Of a stretch of DNA of 64,000 bases, positions 38,651 to 48,989 are shown piece after piece. The notes beneath the pieces are model-generated. The model worked only from the letters and a program-made list of their open reading frames with translations. It was not told where the DNA came from and did not search any database. This stretch comes from Styela clava (lineage: Eukaryota > Chordata > Ascidiacea > Stolidobranchia > Styelidae). Numbering within the stretch: position 1 is the first letter of the stretch; every line of letters begins with the position of its first letter. The DNA lies in contig NC_135259.1 of NCBI RefSeq assembly GCF_964204865.1, positions 6,892,974 to 6,956,973 on the forward strand. Direction: 5' to 3'. A program made the position numbers and the translations under genes.

Positions 38651-39364
38651 TCTGGCTTGTTATCAATAATTCTTTTATCAAATGAACCAAATAATACAGA
38701 TAAAATGCGCACTTATATGACTTCGATAACTTCGACATCGGATTACGTCTTTAATTTAAGCGATTCTTTTGAGATATTGTCAGATATCAGTGACTACTTT
38801 TATCCGGGCTACATCTAGAATTAAAAATTAAATATAAAAAGAGAACTTGCAATTTAAAGTAATATCAATGAATGAGTCATCGAAAGAACACACTGTTGTG
38901 CCGAATTTTTATTATCTAATTTACATCTTTGACCTGATCAAGGCCCGCGACAAGCTGTTATTGTGTAAGGCTATACTCGTTTTTGAAATAATACCAATTT
39001 TCTTATTTTAACTTGGCCTGATTTCATACCCCCCCTCCTTTGCCCCCCCCCCCCCCTTTTGGCCTGCACAATCCTCAAAAAAAACTTGTCTAATAGTATA
39101 CAGAAAGATATACTCTACACACTTCTCACAATAATTTCATAACTGATAAAAATTGAATTCATCAAACTATTTCTTCAGGTCTACATCAGTAATTTTGCCG
39201 AGATCACAGCAATGAGAGTTCCCATTATGACGCTGATTCTAACGACTCCAGCCCCGTTGCAGAGATCTAAAAAAAGTAATGGAACTACATATAAAATTGA
39301 GGTTTTGGCTAGAAAGGCAAAGTGATGAATACATTATCATTAATTTGGCGAGTAAATATAGTAA

Positions 39365-39570
39365 TATTTCACGGCTCTGCCGCTGGCGCATTGTGCTAAG
39401 CGTTAGGATACACGATTTCGATTGCACCCCTGATTAACTGGCGTGGGTTCGCAGGTTCAATTCCTATCGATATAATTGTAAACGAGTGGGTGGTCGGGCT
39501 GCTAGCTGTTGCATGGGCAGTTTACGTAACCAAATGCCTTATATTGCTTCCCCATTAGCAAGTCTATAAA
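39365..39570 (+). mobile_element. tRNA-derived SINE, copy 1
   Basis: ctggcgcattgtgctaagcg resembles an A box and gggttcgcaggttcaattcc contains a B box, about the right distance apart for an internal RNA polymerase III promoter. The body continues ggtggtcgggctgctagctg. Cloverleaf stems are not maintained, so it is not a tRNA gene. A second copy lies at 62,165-62,440. Confidence 0.65.
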
Positions 39571-39587
39571 TCGGAATTGAATAAGTG

Positions 39588-39688
39588 GTGTGTGCACAAA
39601 GATGGCACATAATCTGATCATAATATGTGTACCAGATTAGTGTTCAGGTTGTGCATCATCTTGTTACACGTACTTCCGTACGCCCTCA
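39588..39688. mobile_element. decayed short foldback MITE
   Basis: gtgtgcacaaagatggcaca on the left and tgtgcatcatcttgttacac on the right form diverged inverted arms like the 104-bp copy at 41,650. Borders are approximate. Confidence 0.6.
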
Positions 39689-40595
39689 AATGTATAGTCA
39701 AATATACAGAGTGGTCGCTAGAAAAACTGAACATTTGTCAAGCAGCTATTTATTTTTACATAGAATAACTTTTACAATTTTTTTTTAAAGGCATATGTTA
39801 TATTACACTCATAGATTCTCAAAATGTCGTCCGTGGACTTCAGAACAGTGACCCTTAACCTAGAAGCCCAAGCTCGTGTAGCGTTTTGTAGGTTAACTTG
39901 TGAGATATCGTACCAATTCAACCTAGACCACCTATACGCATTTTATTCTTGATCTCATATGACTTTCAAATTTTTCGCTTTTCTAGGGACCACCTGCATA
40001 TTTGTCTTTGCTAGTGTTAAAAAGATAAGACCCATTTTTTCTACAAAGTTGGACTTGAGTTAGCATTTATCAAAGATTCGACTAAGTGCCATTTTGAACG
40101 AACTCAGCTATACGTTGGCAAGCTCTATGACGCGATTGCGACGTTGTAGTGACGTAATTTTTGAAAGACGTAGTCAGGTGCGTAATATTATATCCAAAAA
40201 TCATTATGCAACGCCGACTAGAAGTATTTGTGGGCGCGTAGTTCGGAAGACCCCAACATTGTACGTACCTGTGATAGAGATGAGATCGAGCTAAAAAATT
40301 CCAGCCCTGCCCGACCCAAGCCCGTGGTATTAAACCCGACCCGGCCTGATTAACTGGATTTGCAGACCGAGCCCAAAGCAAACCCGAAATTTCATATCTT
40401 ATTTAGAAGTTCTTTGAATTGTCATTACAAAAATTTAGTACAGTATGTGTCGTGTTGATGAGGCAACTTCTGTTTTTTGCAGACCACGGTCTCTCGTGGC
40501 CAAAACGCCTCTTTAAAAAAAGTCATCGATAGAGAAGCCCGACCCGACCCGAACGTAAGGATTGACATTTCAGACTCGCGCTTCAGATCTTAGTT

Positions 40596-43108
40596 TTAAC
40601 CTGTGGCACAGTAGCAAACGGTTCCAGAAATCCCGAAAAAGGAGGATGAACTGCATGTTTCTGACGTTCCGTATCCACAACCCCGGGATGTTGTAGTGAT
40701 GCCTGTGAATATAAATATCAAATAAAGAGAAGACAATTAATAAGAGTTTGCCAGGGATTCAATCATTCTTCACCGCAACAGTACGTGTGTTAGGGTAACG
40801 ATTGGAAAGAACTGACAGAGGGTATGTATCACAAAACTGCTAATGTCGCATATCGAAGCAGAAATTAACATAACTATTTAAAGTAGTTCAAGAGACTTGT
40901 TGCGCAACTTTGTTTAAAAAAATTGAAAAACTAAAAATTGAATAAGCATTTGGCGGTGATTAACTTTTTTCACAATTTGGGGGGGGGGGGGGGTGGGCGA
41001 GGGGTCAAATGTCGAGTCAGTCACCCAACTCACTCTAATTTGCAATTAGTTGAATCCAAATCATTTCATGCAGATTTCCCAAGTTACTTCAATTATTTTA
41101 GTCTAGTCCAATTCGAGTTGACTAAATGCCTCGAAATCTAACTATCACCGGATTCGGAGTCCAATGACGGAATAAATTTGTTTTGATTCGAAGAATTTCG
41201 ACGGGATGACGGGATGATTTCTGACTGAACTATTCAATGTTGAAAAACGCCACGCTCATATAGGGTGTAGTTGGAACTCGGGATTAGACGAAAGTGCTGG
41301 AAATGTTCGAATATATGACGATTTTAGAATCGAATCAAATATCTTTTTGAATGAAATCAAATCGCGATTACTTGGAAGATATGTCATTATTTCAATATGC
41401 AAATATTTGAATCCGCAATCAAAATACGATTCATACTTTACCCTGATCATATCTTTTTTCAAAAATACTTACCCGCTATAGTTCCTTCGGATTTGATGCA
41501 CATTGTTGTCTGCCCTGTGATATCGGTGCAGTTGCTTTCGTTAGAAGAATCAACTGAGTTGCAGTTGATACAATCATAACAAGTTAACGCCAGTCCTTAA
41601 AATAAAGTATAAAATATAGGGCGATCGTAATCGAATAGCAAAGTCGGAAGCTCCCGAAGTATGTGTACCAAGATGGCGCACAACCTGAACATAGTATGTG
41701 TACCCGGTTCGGGTTCGGGCTGTGCGCCATCTTGGTACACATACTCCGGGAGCGCCCAAATTTGCACCAATTGTGGTGTCAGAGCATCTTTATACAGTTT
41801 TAATGCAAGCATTGGTACATTTATCAGCAACCCTATCCTAGATTAGTTATATGGGTGCTGTTACAGAATTCCCAAAATTACTTGAAAACATTTTGGGGTT
41901 CCCGATGTCTATCTTTTCTCCTCGAATTTGGCTGCTATTGAAAAAATCAAATATGACAAGCTATTCGACGACGGGGTTTTCACAAAGACGTACGGGGTAT
42001 CGTGTATCGTTACAACGTTTCCGTTGGCGTGTGAACCGTCTTTGTTCGTTAACCAGTGGAAATAATAGTTGTAAAAGTGACGCGTCAATGAGGAGAGGGA
42101 TAACAGTTTTGCGTCGTTCACGGCATCTATAGAAACGAATCTTTTAAAGAAAACTACAGCGAATTATTTGTAAAATCCCCCGTTTTTTTTATAGAGTTTT
42201 CGGCTCCGCGTGTACGAGCGGGACTTTGATAAAATTCTTTCAAATATTTCTACAGCAAGAGAATTTCCCCTCCCCGCAGCATAGATCGGAAACGGACTTT
42301 TTTAGGTCGCGAAATCCTTATTCGACGGTCATGTGACCGACTGGCAAATTTATATGTTTTGACAAATCAACGCTGATATACTTTGAACTGAAATGGCTTT
42401 TCAGAGGGTTACGACAGTGACCCGTATAAGGGGTGAACACCGCACCTAAAATTTCAAACACTCCGTCTAATTTTCAGGTGTTACACCATACTTTAATTTA
42501 TAACGTAAATAAAATTGTATTTGAATGTTCAGAAAGTGGCTCATATGCCGATGAAGATGATCAGTCGAATACATATCACATTTATATAAGCTACAAATAA
42601 TTTTATCACTAATACCAAAATATCTACCACCCTCTAAATTTGGAAACACCTTCCTAAAATAAAAAGCTGGAAAACATACTGGTTAAGACAGTGCTGGAGG
42701 CGGTGATCGCGGCGGGCGAATCTCGCCGTCACTCTTCCTACGCAAAGGGTAGAAGCCTGCACGTCGTAATCGTTCGCGACAGGGCCATCAAAGATATATG
42801 AGCGCCCCGTCGCCCCTCGCAGGATGTCCAAAGTTCAGACGTTCAACTGATTTTTTTTACTGGGCCTACTAGTTTCAACGTATATTGTACCTTTAGACAA
42901 ACTCTGAGATCGTGAACTCTTCTACTACAAAGAAAGAAGCGTACAAAAAAGAAGGAAACACAAACAAGCTTTAACATGCATAAATTTTTTCGGTCTTTTC
43001 ATTTTATCCTATTTTATCAATGGAACGTTTCATAAAACGGAAAAATTTAAACTTACCTTGATGCACTATTGCTGCTATAATAAGAGAAAACAAAAACAAT
43101 CTTTGCAT
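40596..43108 (-). CDS. Ly6/three-finger domain secreted protein
   Basis: Three exons: 43108-43057, 41595-41473 and 40702-40596 (93 residues). Exon 1 is a signal peptide (MQRLFLFSLIIAAIVHQ). The domain starts LTCYDCINCNSVDSSN, the canonical LxCYxC opening, continues SNCTDITGQTTMCIK and RGCGYGTSETC, and closes with VCYC. Both introns split a glycine codon in phase 1, usual for this family. Nine cysteines are present; Ly6 domains normally have ten, the last in a terminal Cys-Asn. The frame ends in TAA right after CATG, and the stop overlaps a weak donor (acag|gttaaa), so a short fourth exon with the final Cys-Asn may exist; I did not find it. Members are secreted or GPI-anchored; no anchor signal is visible. 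Partner unknown. A foldback MITE sits in intron 1. Confidence 0.85.
41650..41753. mobile_element. 104-bp near-perfect foldback MITE
   Basis: Arms of about 41 bp (gctcccgaagtatgtgtacc then aagatggcgcac) are inverted with only two or so mismatches and enclose a ~22-bp loop. It is the shortest and cleanest hairpin of the family and lies in intron 1 of the Ly6 gene. Confidence 0.92.
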
Positions 43109-43299
43109 TTTGCTGATTTGGTTTTGACAAGACAAATTAGAAATTAGAGTTTGGTAATAATATATCTGTAACAACAATAGAAACAAATTTTCAGAAAAAC
43201 AAGACAGCAGTGCTCGAATAAATGGTATCATTACAGGTGCCGCAGATTACTGAGTTTGCTGAATTAAAAACGCTGCATAATACAAGAGTAATCCAGAGT

Positions 43300-43600
43300 C
43301 ATGCTGCACCCTAAAACCAATGTATTTTTGTAATGTTCCGTCTGACCAAAATCAGACTTTCTCAGACAGGCAGTTTACAACAACTGTTACAACAATGACA
43401 CGTTACAGAAATGCATTTGGGTTAGTGTGCAACAGGACTTTTAAATTGCATAGAATGGTATTTTGTATTGTATTGGTATTTGTATTGTATTCCTGCTACA
43501 GCATCCTTGCATTATACGCATACGGATTCACTAGCGCAAACGCATTGAGGAAGGATTGGAAGTTAGTTTCGCGTAAACTCTAATGATAGTAATACAAAAG
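43300..43600. repeat. dispersed repeat family S, copy 1
   Basis: tctgaccaaaatcagacttt and aggcagtttacaacaa recur at 62,865-62,955. Farther in, catccttgcattatacgcat recurs at 46,285-46,360. An open frame of 87 codons here is therefore repeat-derived and is not called as a gene. Confidence 0.75.
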
Positions 43601-43680
43601 TGTTCCATTTTAAGATAAAATTGCAAAAGCGTTGGGCAATGGGACTTAGGAAAAATTTCAAAAGATGAAGTATATGAACA

Positions 43681-43820
43681 AATACTGCGGGTGTCACTTG
43701 GCTAGTCCCAGAATTCGTAATAGAACTAAATAGGAAAAATAAAATAATGCCCCAACCCTAACTTGGTACACACACTACGTTCCGGTGTCCGCCATCTTAG
43801 TTCACATACTACGGGATTAC
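43681..43820. mobile_element. foldback MITE, half copy
   Basis: Contains the core (agaattcgtaatagaactaa) and the right arm (ttggtacacacactacgttc, then ccgccatcttagttcacata) but lacks the left arm. Confidence 0.82.
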
Positions 43821-44149
43821 CAAAAATCGTTTTTTCAGTAATCATTTCTTAACCTACTCTAACCCCTTTGAAATCAAATATATAATTTCCATTACAAATT
43901 CTTCGCCTTCGCAATCGTCTCTAGATACTTACAATCACGCACTCTACAAATACGATTCGACGATAATAAAGTTCCAATCTATATAAACAATAAAGTCCAT
44001 TTACCGTTCTACGTCGTTTTTAAACATTCGCGTCCAAACTGCCTCGCTTTGCTATGACGATGCGGTGGACAATGGTCCATTTGTGTTCTATACATTTTAA
44101 ATAGGGATACCGTTATATTACAAAGAATAGTTGAAACAAAACAGTAATG

Positions 44150-44285
44150 TAATGAGCCAGTTTCCAGTAAATTGCTCAAGAATAGAATTGAATGGTGTTA
44201 AAAAAGCGTTAAGAATTAAAGTCTCACTGCAAATGCTGCAAAATAGCATTATAATATTTTTTTTTGTTTGGGGGGGGGGGGGGTG
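44150..44285. repeat. repeat with G/C homopolymer, copy 2
   Basis: Inverted relative to 38,513-38,650. ttgctcaagaatagaattga leads through ctgcaaaat to a run of about 14 G at 44270-44283. Confidence 0.7.
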
Positions 44286-44439
44286 TTTAAATGACATTTC
44301 GATACTGTTAAAAGGCGCCAGTCGTTTAATGTTTTAAGTAGCATTTCATCTTAACTTCTGTTAATTTTGTGTTATTTTTTTAACATCCTGTATATCCATT
44401 ACGATAATACCAAACAAGTAAAAGTATTAGTAATACTAC

Positions 44440-45050
44440 TGCACGCACATACAAATATAATATGCACAACTGGAAGAAAATGAATGCGTGCTTGCAAATT
44501 GAGTTGAACGCGTATGGTACCTATGGTAACTAGGCGTGAAAGAGAAGATTCTGGAACTGAGGGTACTCCCGAAGTAAGTGAACCAAGGTGGCGGACACCG
44601 GAACGTAGTATGCGTACCAGGTTAGGGTTAGACATAATTCAGGTACAAATACTACGGAAGTCCCTTGGCTAGTCCCCGAACTCGTAATAGAACTAAACAA
44701 GGAAAATTAGGGTAAAGTTATGGCCTGACCCTAACCTGGTACACATACTACGTTTCGGTGTCCGCCATCTTGGTTCACATAAGAGAGTACCAAACTGAGT
44801 GTGTCGAAAGTCAAGTATGATGAATTAGATTTCTATGTATGTTAAGAGTTTAATTCAGACATGGGCAAAGTACGGTCCGCCGCCGAATCCAACCCATTGG
44901 GTAATTCAATCTTGCCCGCCTGATGCTGCCACAACAAAACTGAAATCAAATTTTGATGTTTTTATTTAAAAATAGCTCAAGGAATTTGTTGAGACTGCGG
45001 TTAAATTTAGTTTTGGCACGAAGCATATTGTTTTCTACCTTTGCTTTGTA
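44440..45050. repeat. ~700-bp dispersed repeat, copy 2
   Basis: Partner of 36,960-37,690. Shares agttgaacgcgtatggtacc-type text on the left and aactgaaatcaaattttgat on the right, with a MITE at the same internal position. Confidence 0.8.
44563..44790. mobile_element. foldback MITE inside the ~700-bp repeat
   Basis: Left arm gtactcccgaagtaagtgaa then ccaaggtggcggacac; right arm ccgccatcttggttcacata then agagagtac; core ccccgaactcgtaatagaac. Same insertion position as 37,199-37,433. Confidence 0.9.
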
Positions 45051-45631
45051 ACACTGTAAATATTGTTATTTTGAGTTATTAATTCCTAAAATAGTTACGA
45101 ATAGTTAATTCAGGTATTTGTATTTTGATAAAGAACCAAGTTTTTGTCGAATGTCGATTAGTATTCGTAGAGTAAGTGATTGTAATTATCAAGAGACGAA
45201 GGCGAAGAATAAGAATTCATATTGGAAGTTAATATTATTACCCAATTATTTTATTTGCATTTCAATAAATAAACAAGTTTTAAACGTAATGTTTTTTGAC
45301 GTTACGTACTTAGGAATCATTTTGCTATATTATTATTGTTGTTAAATTTGCGAGGAATTATTTATTTGGTTACAACGGGTTTAATGTTTGAGTAACTTTT
45401 TATTTTTCATGACCTAAAGGAATAGATTAAGACCCAAAATTAGTTTTATTGGTATTGTATTGGTAATTAAATAAGTAACTAATTTTATAACTGGTAACCT
45501 ATCTTTTGGCCTCCTGGTATTTAAAAAAACAAGTATGGCGATTTTGCTTGGGATTGGGTTGAACACTAAATATTTGATTAAAAAAGGTTAATTTTTGTTT
45601 GTGATTCGCTAGACTTAAGCAAACACAAAAT

Positions 45632-45813
45632 GGCGCTCAAGATGTGTGTGCACCAATATGGAGATAACACATTTTGTTCGCCCATTTTACATCAAGTTGT
45701 GTGAAGGGACTGAAACCTATGTATATTCCCTTGGCTAACACAGACAGTCTCCAAACTCGTAATAGAACTAAAATAGGGAAAATCGGAATAAATTATGAGT
45801 CTACGGGAGTACC
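45632..45813. mobile_element. foldback MITE, long-spacer subtype
   Basis: ggcgctcaagatgtgtgtgc, internal ttttacatcaagttgtgtga, core ccaaactcgtaatagaacta and end gagtctacgggagtacc. Matches the subtype at 33,078-33,286, which lies on the other strand. Confidence 0.78.
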
Positions 45814-46893
45814 CACAAAATGGCTAAAACGTAGTTAAAAGGTATTATTAATTAATTTATTTGAACGAATTTAATAAAAAAAATTCAAGTGATCTTTTAA
45901 TTTTTTTTGACGTTACGTACGTAAGAATCGTTTGCTAAGTTCTCGTTGTTGATGTTGTAGGGTTTGCGAGAAATCATTATTGCAAAAAAACGGTGTCGTG
46001 AGACAAAGACACTTTTGTTTGGAATTGGTTTAAAAGCATAATAATTTTTGAGTAACATTTGTTAAAACTTAGTAAATAGAATAAGAAAAATAGATATCGA
46101 TTGTTGGTAATTAATTTAGTAACTGGTAACTTTTTTCCTCCTTGTATTTTATTACGACGCTTATTTACGAAAAGGCCCTGCACAATTGGCCACACAGATC
46201 AAATAATAAGCAATGTTTCAAAAAAAAAAAGTTTTCCGAAATTTTAAAATAAGCTTGAATCACTTAAGATAGGTATCTTTACTCTTGCTCCAGATCCTTG
46301 CATTATATGCATATCGGATCCATCGGCACAAAAGCATAGAAGAAGGATAAGTAGTAAGTCTCGCAGAAACCCAATCATTAGCTTTACCAATTATAGTTCT
46401 AATTATAAAGTCGTATTTTAGCCACGAAGTGTACATTTAGATAGTTTTGTCAAATTCTTGTTTTGTTGTTGTCGACAAAAAAAATCTGTAAAGGAATTAT
46501 CAATTTCAAATTTTCAGTTCTTATGCATTTTAACTTAAATAAAATGGAACACTTTTTTTATTCTGTATTTCTTGTCCGGCGATCTCTTTAGCAAACTCGG
46601 TGTTTACAAACACCGGCATTGATTCGCGATCTTCATCTTCATATAAATAAGTCCTGCACTTTTTTTTAATATTCCCATTGTTATTACACTGTTTTGTTAT
46701 TCAATTTTAAGGTGAATCCTTTATTATCATGTATTGTTCTTTTCTGCGAACTCGGTAATCTGATGATCCGGTATCGATGCCATATATTTAAGCATTTCTT
46801 TTCTAAGAAAAATATTTTTATTGCTATTAAAGATATATCATTACAGAGCTTTATTTAATTTCTAATTTGTTTCGACAAACCTGAATCAGCAAA

Positions 46894-46944
46894 ATGCGAA
46901 AATTGTTTTGTTTTCTCTTATTGTAGCAACAATATGGCACCAAG
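46894..46944 (+). pseudogene. broken copy of the Ly6 gene's signal-peptide exon
   Basis: Aligns to exon 1 of the Ly6 gene, including the cagcaaa before the ATG, the gtaagt donor and the first ~60 bases of intron. One T is missing from the ttgttttt run, so this copy is 51 rather than 52 bp, and the frame reaches a TAG after ten codons. It lies in inverted orientation 3.8 kb from the functional exon. No second or third exon was found after it. Confidence 0.8.
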
Positions 46945-48266
46945 GTAAGTGCAAATCTTTCAGTTTTATAAATTTTTTTGACCATGATAAGATACTGAAA
47001 AAATGTAATTTTCCCACTTATTACGTTCGTTTGAGCTTGCTTTCCCTGTACGCTTCTATCGTTAAGGCTGGGAAGCTGGGCATTTTTGAATGCCTGTGAT
47101 TTTAGAATCGAATACATTTTTCGAATCAAATCGAATCTCGAATACTGAAAGATATTTGATTGCGTGTCCGGGAAATTTGCCGTAGGAAATCTCGCCGCAT
47201 AGGTAAAATCGCAGGAGCATTTTGCTGTAAAACAAGTATTTGTGATTAAAGGGAGTAAACTCGCGATGTTTTGATCACTTTTGGGTTTTCTCCGACTGCG
47301 CGAGACGTCCTCAAAAGTGAGGTATTTAAACTGTGCAAAATCCAAACTGCGAGCTCCGCATTGCACTAGCTAAATATTCATTTAGGATTGAACAGTAACA
47401 GAAATATAATTTTCATGCGTAGTGAGTAAGGAAAAAAGTGATCCAAAAGGAGGAATTTGTTGAAAAGCGTCCCGAGCCACTGGTTAGTGTATAGTTCTAG
47501 AATGCTTTAAAAACGAATCGTGCCGTCGTTTCGCTATATTCTGCGTAGGTCCAGTGGTGGACTCCTCGAAGTTGCAGAATGGCTAAAGTGACCTCTGGTC
47601 ATTCACGGCTTCAACCAAGCACATACATTAGTGATTATTAACTGACCAGCTATTACCATTCCCGACCAGGACTGGTAAAGCACACAAGAAACTGTGGTTT
47701 GCCATATGATTAAGTCGTCCTGTTGGTTTTCATCTCCAGTGGAATAATTATAAAAATCTTACATAATCGTAACATATATGAAGTCGGTTTAATTACTCTG
47801 CACATAATTATTATGATATCAATACACATACTACTTTTAAATAGGATTTAAACCATATGCCATGTCTATTATTTGAGTACGCGACGGCAATTCGTTTTCC
47901 TTCCATAATACAGTCCCCATCATTTCGCGTAAAAGCTTGTTTCTTTCGAGTGATTGAGTGATTGTGTTGATTTTGAAGGTGGTAGGAAATATAACAGTTG
48001 AATGACTTCGCGGCTGAGAACCAACATATGATATTTTTCTGAAATAAAATTTTAATGTTTACTTACTACTCATAAAAAGAATGGTCGGCGAGAGTTCTGT
48101 TGGCAATAAAAATTTCCTCCGGACGTTTGAAACATGAATGTACATTCATAGTCTGCGCACAGGATACAATATCATAAACAATACTGCAATTGCTGATTAA
48201 AACAGACATACCAGAGTATATTACATTTCAAATTCGCTAATTGAGACAAGGGATACATCTTTAAAT
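46945..48266. other. intergenic, repeat relics
   Basis: Holds gaatcgaatc-rich text (47,100-47,160, also at 41,320-41,430), a relic of the 26.3-kb hAT-like element (47,200-47,350, gatcacttttgggttttct), and a SINE-body piece (47,640-47,760). Confidence 0.5.
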
Positions 48267-48880
48267 ATGTCTTCATTCAGATCTATTTTAATTTTGTTCA
48301 TGGCATTGTATTTCATTTTGCTGAGTGAGGCTTACGTCATCAGTCGTCAAGAACCATTGGATCCATGGCCGGAAGAGATGGTCCGAACGATGTATGGAAG
48401 CCAATACTATCCAGTATATGACGAAGACAGTAAGTGTGTTCCTAACAGGACATGGCAACACGATTTTTTATGACATATCACGCCCTTGTCTGGTTCGTCT
48501 GCGCTATAATAACAAATAGCAACCGGAATGGTTTGTTTTTGTGCACGAAGTGGAAGAAGTTTATAGCTTAAACTGAGGCAAACCGAAATTATAGATGGTT
48601 TGTTATTCAAATAATGTATCTGAAATAGTAATGAAATGGTACTTTCATTTTCAATATGCAATCGCTCGGCGTTTAGGCAATTTGATTACCAACCATTGAT
48701 GTAGGTAAGAGAGTCGTTCGCCTACAAATCTATCTCCATTGTGTTAGAAAATTTAGCTCAGTCAATAAGGGTGTTGTAAATGTTTTTATAGCACTGTTGG
48801 AATTTTTGCCAATAAATGTTTTCTTCACAGTTGATGCTGCCACCGAGAATGACATAGAACTTCCAGGACGGACGTACTAA
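48267..48880 (+). CDS. small secreted acidic, tyrosine-rich peptide
   Basis: Two exons, 48267-48429 and 48831-48880, joined at gac a|gtaagt and cttcacag|ttgat, give 70 residues. A hydrophobic signal peptide (ILILFMALYFILLSEA) suggests cleavage near residue 22. The predicted mature part of about 48 residues has no cysteine. It contains DPWPEEMVRTMYGSQYYPVY followed by DEDIDAATENDIELPGRTY. Tyrosines next to acidic residues fit the pattern recognised by tyrosine sulfotransferases. No dibasic prohormone site is obvious. AATAAA at 48976-48981 supports a real transcript end. Family not recognised; it could be a hormone-like, defence or mucus peptide. Exon 1 ends in phase 1, as in the other small secreted genes nearby. 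Confidence 0.72.
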
Positions 48881-48989
48881 TTGCACAGTATGAAGGCAAC
48901 AACGAGCCCTTATTTTCTCTTGCAAATCATCTCCTATTACGATGATGTTCAATGTCATTATTAATTCAATTCATCAATAAATTGGTATT

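Noticed and set aside
39365-39470. Possible tRNA gene (A and B boxes)
   Set aside because: No acceptor, anticodon or T stems pair properly, and a diverged second copy exists, so a SINE is the better call.
43320-43583. 87-codon frame with a hydrophobic segment upstream of the Ly6 gene
   Set aside because: Both halves recur elsewhere in the window as dispersed repeats with broken frames.
46851-47366. 171-codon open frame on the minus strand
   Set aside because: It is antisense to the broken signal-peptide exon and runs through an hAT relic and gaatc-rich repeat; no motif or splice support.
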